Translations under genes and position numbers: made by a program
Part shown: positions 58,642 to 64,000 of the stretch, piece after piece
How positions within the stretch are numbered: the stretch's first letter is position 1
Layout: every line of letters begins with the position of its first letter
From: an uncultured Clostridia bacterium
GTDB lineage: Bacteria > Bacillota > Clostridia > Christensenellales > Borkfalkiaceae
Assembly: GCA_947625025.1 (NCBI GenBank)
Contig: CANQMQ010000003.1
Coordinates: 29,955-93,954, forward strand
Length of the DNA stretch: 64,000 nt
Direction of reading: 5' to 3'
The notes under the pieces: model-generated
Databases searched by the model: none
Seen by the model: only the letters and a program-made list of their open reading frames with translations
What the model was told of the DNA's origin: nothing

Positions 58642-60273
58642 ATGCCGCAGGATGCGTTTACGCTACGATACATCGCAAAAGAGCTCGATTCCACCCTGAA
58701 GGGTGGGCGGGTGAATAAAATCGTTCAGCCCTCGCGGGATGAAATTTCCCTCCTCCTCTATGCGGGAAGGCGGGTCTTGCGCCTTGTCCTCTGCACGGGG
58801 GCACAGGATTGCGGGGCGTATTTTTCGGATACGGAGCCCGAGGTGCCCCTCGTCGCCCCCAATTTCTGCATGCTCCTCCGCAAGCACCTGCAGAGCGCGG
58901 AGCTCCTCTCCGTAACCCTCGTGGGCTTCGAGCGCATTCTCATGTTTACCCTCCGCTGCGTCTCCGATTTTTCCACTTGCGAGCGGCAATTATACCTCGA
59001 AGTGATGGGAAAATACTCCAACCTCGTGCTCGTGGAAAACGGAGTAATTTTGGGGGCGCTCAAGACGACTTCGCTCGATATGACCGCAAAGCGCATGATC
59101 TTCCCGGGGGTGAAGTATGAACTGCCCGCCCCGCAGGACAAGGTAAACCCCCTCGACGAAGGGGCGCTCCGCGCCGTATGCACCCACCCCGAAGGGGACC
59201 TCGCCCACTATCTATTTACGCGGATCTCGGGCATCGCACCCGTAACCGCCGCCCAAATTGCGGGAAGTTTTCGGGGAGGAGACCTTGCGGAGCACGTGAA
59301 AAATTTCATTTTTTCGGAGGAAGTTTCCCCCTGCGTACAGATGCGGGAAGGGCTGCCCTGCGAGTTCTCCGCCCATACCATGTCCGAGAGTACCCCCTTC
59401 GAAAGTCTGCTCGATGCCGAGAAATATTACTACGGAGAGCGCAAGGCGCGAAAGGATCTCGAGGCAAGGGCGAGGCGGCTTGGCTCCGTGCTCTCCGCCG
59501 CCCTCAAAAAGCAGGAAAAGCGGCTCGCGCAGACCCTCGATAAACAGCGGGAATGTGCAGACTGCGAGCTCCTCAGGGTGAAGGGAGAGCTCCTCACCGC
59601 CAACCTCTATGCCCTTCACCGGGGCATGCAGGGGGTAGAGCTTGAGAATTGGGAAAACGGCAAACCCGTAAAGATCACCCTCGATGCCACCCTCTCCCCA
59701 GCCCAGAATGCGCAGAGCTACTTCAAGCGGTACCGTAAGCAGAAGCGCACCCTCGAGATGCTTGCCCCGCAGGAGGCCGAGACGCGGGCGGAATTGGAAT
59801 ATCTCAAGAGCTTACAGGCGGAGGTAAACTCGGCCGAAACGATGGAGGACCTCGCCTCCGCAGAGGAGGAACTGCTCGCGGCAGGCCTTCTGAAGGCCCC
59901 GCAGGAGCGCACAAAAAAGAAGGCGGAAATTGCGTACCGCACCTACCAGAAGGATGGATTTACCGTCTTTGCGGGCAGGAACAACCTGCAAAACGATAGG
60001 TTGGTACGGGGCGGTTCCCCCGAGGATGTGTGGCTGCATGCGAGGCAGTACCACTCCTGCCACGTGCTCATCAAGACGGAGGGCCGTGCCGTGCCCGATT
60101 CCGTCATCGCCTTCGCCGCCGCCCTTGCGGCCAAGTATTCGGATGCCCACGGGGAGCGCATTCCCGTGGACTGCTGTAAGCTGAAATACGTGAAAAAGCC
60201 GCCCAAATCGCGGGCGGGCTTCGTCACTTACTCCCAATTCACCACGGTACTCGGAGACATCGGGAATTTGTAA
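58642..60273 (+). CDS. rqcH: Ribosome quality control factor RqcH (NFACT/FbpA family)
   Basis: A 543-aa protein. The NFACT-N domain (MPQDAFTLRYIAKEL...LLRKHLQSAELLSVTL) is followed by a long coiled coil (about 285-450) and the NFACT-R domain (FTVFAGRNNLQND...DVWLHARQYHSCHVLI). It binds stalled 50S subunits and adds C-terminal alanine tails. The tRNA-contact DR pair of B. subtilis RqcH appears as ER (GFERI). Annotations as fibronectin-binding protein refer to the same family. Confidence 0.92.
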   Translation: MPQDAFTLRYIAKELDSTLKGGRVNKIVQPSRDEISLLLYAGRRVLRLVLCTGAQDCGAYFSDTEPEVPLVAPNFCMLLRKHLQSAELLSVTLVGFERILMFTLRCVSDFSTCERQLYLEVMGKYSNLVLVENGVILGALKTTSLDMTAKRMIFPGVKYELPAPQDKVNPLDEGALRAVCTHPEGDLAHYLFTRISGIAPVTAAQIAGSFRGGDLAEHVKNFIFSEEVSPCVQMREGLPCEFSAHTMSESTPFESLLDAEKYYYGERKARKDLEARARRLGSVLSAALKKQEKRLAQTLDKQRECADCELLRVKGELLTANLYALHRGMQGVELENWENGKPVKITLDATLSPAQNAQSYFKRYRKQKRTLEMLAPQEAETRAELEYLKSLQAEVNSAETMEDLASAEEELLAAGLLKAPQERTKKKAEIAYRTYQKDGFTVFAGRNNLQNDRLVRGGSPEDVWLHARQYHSCHVLIKTEGRAVPDSVIAFAAALAAKYSDAHGERIPVDCCKLKYVKKPPKSRAGFVTYSQFTTVLGDIGNL

Positions 60274-60279
60274 TCCTCA

Positions 60280-61191
60280 CTATTCCTTAGAGAAAAGAGA
60301 TAAATATCTCTCTCCCGTATCGGGGAGGATGGTTACGATATTCTTCCCCCCGTACTCCCTCCCTAAAAGTAGGGCAGCATGGAGGGCGGCGCCCGAGGAG
60401 ATGCCCGCAAGAATGCCCTCTGTGCACGCAAGCGCACGGGTACATGCAAGGGCATCGCCGTCCTCTACGGTTACGATGCCGTCTATGAGCGTTTTATCGA
60501 GTACGGCGGGCACGAACCCCGCTCCGATGCCCTGAATGCCGTGCCGCCCCGCCCTGCCTTCGGAGAGGTAGGGCGAGCCCGCAGGCTCCACCGCGATCAC
60601 CCGCACGGCGGGCTTTTTTTGTTTGAGGTACCTCGCTACCCCCGTCAGCGTGCCGCCCGTGCCCACGCCCGCGACGAAGAGATCCACCTCCCCCGCGGTA
60701 TCCGCCCAAATTTCCTCCCCCGTTTTCTCGTGGGCGGCGGGGTTAGCGGGATTTGAAAATTGCCCGAGCATCACGCCGCCGCCCGCTCTGCACAGCTCCT
60801 CCGCCCGCTCGATGGCGCCCCGCATGCCGAGGCTCCCATCGGTGAGAATGAGCTCCGCGCCATACGCCCGCACTAAGGACTTGCGCTCCTCGGTTGCGGT
60901 TTTTGGCATCACGATCACGACATGGTACCCCCGTATTCCACCGAGGGCCGCAAGCGCGACCCCAAAGTTGCCCGAAGTAGGCTCTACGATGGTGGCCCCC
61001 TCTTTGAGGATCCCCCGCCTTTCCGCATCGAGGAGCATCAATAGCGCCGCCCTGTCTTTGACGGACCCCGTCGGGTTAGATGCCTCCCATTTTGCGTACA
61101 GCTTTCCCGATATCCCAAATTTTTGGGAGAGGGCGTTGAGCGCGATGAGCGGCGTATTGCCTACAAGTTCCAAAATATTTTTGTATACCAT
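60280..61191 (-). CDS. cysK: Cysteine synthase A (O-acetylserine sulfhydrylase)
   Basis: A 303-aa PLP enzyme. The PLP lysine lies in PTGSVKDRAA; PTSGNFG (usually PTSGNTG) is the substrate loop; GVGTGGT binds phosphate; GISSGAA is near the end. It makes cysteine from O-acetylserine and sulfide. The start at 61191 matches the family N-terminus (ILELVGNTPLI), but its ribosome site is weak. It converges on rqcH. Confidence 0.93.
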   Translation of the reverse strand: MVYKNILELVGNTPLIALNALSQKFGISGKLYAKWEASNPTGSVKDRAALLMLLDAERRGILKEGATIVEPTSGNFGVALAALGGIRGYHVVIVMPKTATEERKSLVRAYGAELILTDGSLGMRGAIERAEELCRAGGGVMLGQFSNPANPAAHEKTGEEIWADTAGEVDLFVAGVGTGGTLTGVARYLKQKKPAVRVIAVEPAGSPYLSEGRAGRHGIQGIGAGFVPAVLDKTLIDGIVTVEDGDALACTRALACTEGILAGISSGAALHAALLLGREYGGKNIVTILPDTGERYLSLFSKE

Positions 61192-61228
61192 GCCCCATCG
61201 TATGCGCTGCCCTTTGTAAATATTTCCC

Positions 61229-61257
61229 TTGACGGAGCGCCTGCCCCGTGGTATAAT
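61229..61257 (+). promoter_or_regulatory. Promoter of the lipoprotein hydrolase gene
   Basis: TTGACG (61229-61234), 17 bp, TATAAT (61252-61257). Confidence 0.7.
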
Positions 61258-61285
61258 GTTGCCAACAAACATTGGGGGGACCAAA

Positions 61286-62158
61286 ATGAAAGCAAGAACA
61301 CTTGCCCTGTGCGGGCTCGCGGCGATGCTGTCCCTTTGCCTCTTTGCATGCGGGCCGAAGGAGGAACCTGTGAAACTCGAAGCGGGGACGACGCCCATAA
61401 CCGTCGAACACCATGAACGGACCATCTACGGCGATGCCTACATCCCCGAAGCGGAGCGCTTTCCCGTCGTCATTATGAGCCACGGCTTCAACGGCTACAA
61501 GGACGACTTCAAGGGAATTGCCGAGCAGCTCTTAGAGGCAGACATCGCCTCGCTCACCTTCACCTTCTGCGGGAGCGGAAGCCGTGACCCGAGCGGCTTC
61601 AAGACCACCGATATGACGCTCTATACCGAGCGGGAGGACTTAGTTGCCCTCATCGACTACGCCAAGCGCATCGAGGGGTTCAACGGCACCCTGTACCTCT
61701 TCGGGGGGAGCCAGGGCGGCATGATCTCCGCCCTCGCGGCAGAGGAGAGAGGTGAAGATGTAGACGGGATGATTTTACTCTACCCCGCCTTCGGCATCCA
61801 CGATGATTGGAACAACATGTACCCCGCCTCCGCCTATCCCACCGATGATAGCCTGCCCGAGACCGTGAAAAATTTCAACGGTTGGGGGGTAGACCTCGGG
61901 AAGAATTTCATCATCTCGGCACGGAATGTAGACGTATTCTCTCACATGAAGAACTTTACCAAGCCCGTGCTCATCTTCCATGGGGACAACGACGCCGTTG
62001 TCAACATCAAATATAGCAAACAGGCCACGGGGGAGAATGGGTACCCCAACTCCAAGCTCCTCGAATTTGCAAACTTCGTGCACGGCGCCCAGCCCTCTCA
62101 GGCAGACGTCGAAGAAAAGCTCGTGCCCCTCATCAAGGCGGGCAAGCTCCCCGAATAG
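61286..62158 (+). CDS. Alpha/beta hydrolase lipoprotein
   Basis: A 290-aa protein. The signal peptide ends in a lipobox (LCLFAC), so it is anchored outside the membrane. The hydrolase fold shows MSHGFNGYKDDF (oxyanion loop), the nucleophile elbow GGSQGG, a late acid in FHGDNDAVV and His in NFVHGAQPS. It resembles the dienelactone/S9-like esterases; acyl substrate unknown. The ATG at 61286 follows GGGGGGA. Confidence 0.8.
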   Translation: MKARTLALCGLAAMLSLCLFACGPKEEPVKLEAGTTPITVEHHERTIYGDAYIPEAERFPVVIMSHGFNGYKDDFKGIAEQLLEADIASLTFTFCGSGSRDPSGFKTTDMTLYTEREDLVALIDYAKRIEGFNGTLYLFGGSQGGMISALAAEERGEDVDGMILLYPAFGIHDDWNNMYPASAYPTDDSLPETVKNFNGWGVDLGKNFIISARNVDVFSHMKNFTKPVLIFHGDNDAVVNIKYSKQATGENGYPNSKLLEFANFVHGAQPSQADVEEKLVPLIKAGKLPE

Positions 62159-62175
62159 TTCATATAAGAAAAACG

Positions 62176-62206
62176 CAGGGCGGGAATTCCCGCCCTGTAT
62201 TTTTTA
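62176..62206. terminator. Bidirectional terminator between hydrolase and ABC permease
   Basis: A 22-bp perfect palindrome (62176-62197), then ATTTTTTATT on the plus strand. Confidence 0.8.
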
Positions 62207-64000
62207 TTCCTTTGCACGGATGATCTCACGCGGTTTGATACTGCGGAGAAGGAGGATGGGCACCGCGGCACACAGGATGATGAGCCCGAACATGACGCCC
62301 GCATCGATAAAGACGGTCGTCCATGAGAAGTTGATGAACTGAAGCTCTGCCATCACGGCATTCTTGGTGACGGCGGCGAAACCCTCCGCGAGGACGGCAT
62401 TGCACACGTCCGCCCCGAGCCATAGCCCGAGACCTGCAAGGAGACAGACGGCGATGCTCACGAGGACCATTTGCAAGACGAACACAATGACGAGGTCGTG
62501 CGTCTTTGCCCCCATTGCCCTGAGGACGCCGATTTCATACATGCACTTCTTCACGCTCCCCGCCGCAAATGCCATGAGGGTGATGGCGACGAGGGCGTAG
62601 AGCACGAAGATGATGATATCGAAGAATTCAACAAAGACGCTCGCGTACTTTGAAACAGAATACATTGCCGAAAAGAGCGGGGATTGCACGGCATAGCCGA
62701 GTTCGGTACCCAACTCATAGATCGCTGTGGCGCCCTGCATGTCGTCGAAGTAGAGCGCATACGGGTAGACGGCTTGCGGGAAGAGCTCTTTGAGGACATC
62801 GTAGGAACAGAAGAACGAATTCCCGCCGTTTGCAGTGAATAGCCCTGCGACGGTAAATTCCCGCTCCAAGTAGGGAACATCCTCATAGAGATAGCTGAAT
62901 TTCAGCTTGATTTTCTTCCCCTTTGCGGCTTCCTGATCCTCCGGCCCGAGCTCCCGACCTATGATCTTTGCGTAGATATCGCTACGGATCCGAATCTCAT
63001 CGTCCTTCAAACTCTTATCGCGGTAGAAGTACCCCGTTGAGAGCGGCGCGGAACTGCCTTCCGTTTCAGCGATCGCTTCCCCAAAGTAAGCGAAATTGCG
63101 GTCATTCTCGGCATCGTACGCCTCCTTGAAGTCTGGGGCTACGGTATAGGCGAGATTCAGGCCATCGTTGAGTTCATTGTAAAACTGCATGACGAGGTCG
63201 CTATCGATATCCGAAAGCTTCTCTCCCTTCTGCATGCCCTCGATGAGGGAAGCATACCGTTCCTTATATCCCGTTTCAATGACGGCCGCAACGCGGTAGC
63301 GGCTATTGAACATCTTACCGTTCGTGATCTTATAATACTTATCCCCGCTCGCCGCAAATTCTGCGGGGGTGGGGCGGCGTTCCCGATGATATGTATAGAT
63401 GCTATCCGCAAGGTAATCGGTGAGAATGACTTCATCGCCCTCCTCTTTGATTTCTCCCGAAAGGACGTTGAGCTTGCCATCCACCCCATACCGCTCGATG
63501 AGGTAATCCTCCGTCACTTGCAATACGCCGAGCCCCGTTTGGCAATAGAATTGCTTATAATTCTGACTATCGTTGACAGTTTGATAGGTTTGCAAGGACC
63601 AAATTGCACCTTGGCCCTCGTTTGTTAACACGGAGACATTGTAGAGCGGGAAGATGTTTCCCTTGTACCCTGCTTCACGGAAGGCCGCGATGTCCTCTTC
63701 GGGGACATGCAGAAGCCTTGAAGTTTCGAGCGTTGCGGAGGGGTCGTCCCGATCGAGGTACCCCTTGCGCATCGCAAACACCGTGCCGCTGTGCTCCTCC
63801 ATGATACGGGCCGTCTCGGCTGTCGCATCGAACTGCGTGAAGAATTGGCAGACGCCCATGACGACCATCAGAAATACGATGGTGAGGGCGGTGACGACGG
63901 TTCCGATGATGCGCTTTCTCGCAAACATCGCAAAGAGGATCTTTCTGCCGCGGCCGCTCAGCTTATGGGACGCAAACTCTCTCCTTTCCCCGCTTCCTAC
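62204..64000 (-). CDS. FtsX/MacB-type ABC transporter permease, 5' end outside window
   Basis: The frame is open to the right edge: in-frame codons continue upstream of the ATG at 63928, so at least 598 residues are visible and the start lies beyond. A first transmembrane helix (TVVTALTIVFLMVVMGVCQFF) is followed by a large extracytoplasmic domain of about 380 residues. Three helices then close the protein (FFDIIIFVLYALVAITLMAF, VIVFVLQMVLVSIAVCLLA, and TVFIDAGVMFGLIILCAAV), the FtsX core. The upstream basic stretch (KLSGRGRKILFAMFARKR) suggests an ATPase domain could precede it in one chain, as in many Clostridia exporters. Confidence 0.8.
   Translation of the reverse strand, partial: VGSGERREFASHKLSGRGRKILFAMFARKRIIGTVVTALTIVFLMVVMGVCQFFTQFDATAETARIMEEHSGTVFAMRKGYLDRDDPSATLETSRLLHVPEEDIAAFREAGYKGNIFPLYNVSVLTNEGQGAIWSLQTYQTVNDSQNYKQFYCQTGLGVLQVTEDYLIERYGVDGKLNVLSGEIKEEGDEVILTDYLADSIYTYHRERRPTPAEFAASGDKYYKITNGKMFNSRYRVAAVIETGYKERYASLIEGMQKGEKLSDIDSDLVMQFYNELNDGLNLAYTVAPDFKEAYDAENDRNFAYFGEAIAETEGSSAPLSTGYFYRDKSLKDDEIRIRSDIYAKIIGRELGPEDQEAAKGKKIKLKFSYLYEDVPYLEREFTVAGLFTANGGNSFFCSYDVLKELFPQAVYPYALYFDDMQGATAIYELGTELGYAVQSPLFSAMYSVSKYASVFVEFFDIIIFVLYALVAITLMAFAAGSVKKCMYEIGVLRAMGAKTHDLVIVFVLQMVLVSIAVCLLAGLGLWLGADVCNAVLAEGFAAVTKNAVMAELQFINFSWTTVFIDAGVMFGLIILCAAVPILLLRSIKPREIIRAKE

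Noticed and set aside
61192..61285. A SAM or T-box leader before cysK
   Set aside because: The gap is short, shared with a divergent promoter, and shows no terminator/antiterminator pair.
1..64000. tRNA, rRNA, CRISPR arrays, prophage or transposase genes
   Set aside because: No cloverleaf, rRNA core sequence, repeat-spacer array or transposase motif was seen on either strand. A tRNAscan or Rfam run would settle small cases.

Overview
The window reads as a GC-rich (around 60%) chromosomal segment of a Bacillota (Firmicutes) bacterium, most likely a Clostridia-type anaerobe from a gut-like habitat. This rests on the rpsL-rpsG-fusA-tuf str operon, the mcsA-mcsB-clpC arginine-kinase/protease operon, RNase J, the trmR-trhP wobble-uridine pair, RqcH, a CdaR/PucR regulator, CotF-like spore-coat proteins, a SigB/F/G-type sigma operon, a reverse rubrerythrin, a MsmX-type sugar ATPase and a GH36 alpha-galactosidase. 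The genus cannot be named from the sequence. Genes are packed in long runs with 1-10 bp overlaps. Promoters are mostly a TTGACA-like box, exactly 17 bp, then a TATAAT-like box. No rRNA, tRNA, CRISPR array, phage or transposase gene was seen.

Layout. 1-777: end of an acyltransferase. 831-7190 (-): operon from RNase J through a TPR-like membrane protein, TrmR, TrhP, a SPOR-like membrane protein, a lipid kinase and a Nudix hydrolase. 7282-10176 (-): large acidic repeat protein. 10357-11181 (-): YihY-type membrane protein. 11510-16071 (-): str operon. 16429-18510 (+): pgk-tpiA. 18582-19367 (-): membrane protein. 19630-21803: a unit flanked by inverted repeats holding an XRE repressor and a zinc-ribbon membrane protein. 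21865-24558: ferritin-like protein, then mtnN-ung. 24640-32650 (-): XRE membrane regulator, membrane protein, mcsA-mcsB-clpC (no ctsR beside it) and alpha-galactosidase. 32768-32878 (+): candidate small RNA. 32921-35870 (-): rubrerythrin; argS-gph. 36015-37115 (+): ychF. 37256-38239 (+): XRE membrane regulator. 38292-38629: candidate type I toxin-antitoxin locus. 38670-40946 (-): beta-helix protein, two tiny proteins, two CotF-like coat proteins, nth. 41076-42479: DUF3343 protein opposite a cysteine desulfurase. 42503-45372: small proteins, S41 protease, PucR/CdaR regulator. 45753-47780 (+): membrane protein with an Ala-Pro-rich linker. 47874-49607 (-): STAS / degenerate RsbW-like / sigma / RsbW-like operon with a SigB-like promoter. 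49659-52481 (-): HAD phosphatase, degenerate glycerol-1-phosphate-dehydrogenase-like protein, 10-TM metal exporter. 52611-53957 (-): MsmX-type ATPase. 54128-55108 (-): lipoprotein whose promoter spacer holds a G9 run. 55310-58483 (-): tig-clpP-clpX. 58642-60273 (+): rqcH. 60280-61191 (-): cysK. 61286-62158 (+): lipoprotein hydrolase. 62204 to the right edge (-): ABC permease, incomplete.

Working together: protein quality control is unusually well represented (ClpC/McsAB, ClpXP, trigger factor, RqcH, S41 protease). It sits near translation factors (str operon, argS, ychF, trmR/trhP) and glycolysis. The strongest unexplained signals are the convergent-promoter toxin-like locus at 38.3-38.6 kb, the inverted-repeat-bounded two-gene unit at 19.6-21.8 kb, the homopolymer in the lipoprotein promoter at 55.15 kb, the roughly 16-copy acidic repeat protein, and genes whose start codon falls at or next to the predicted transcription start.
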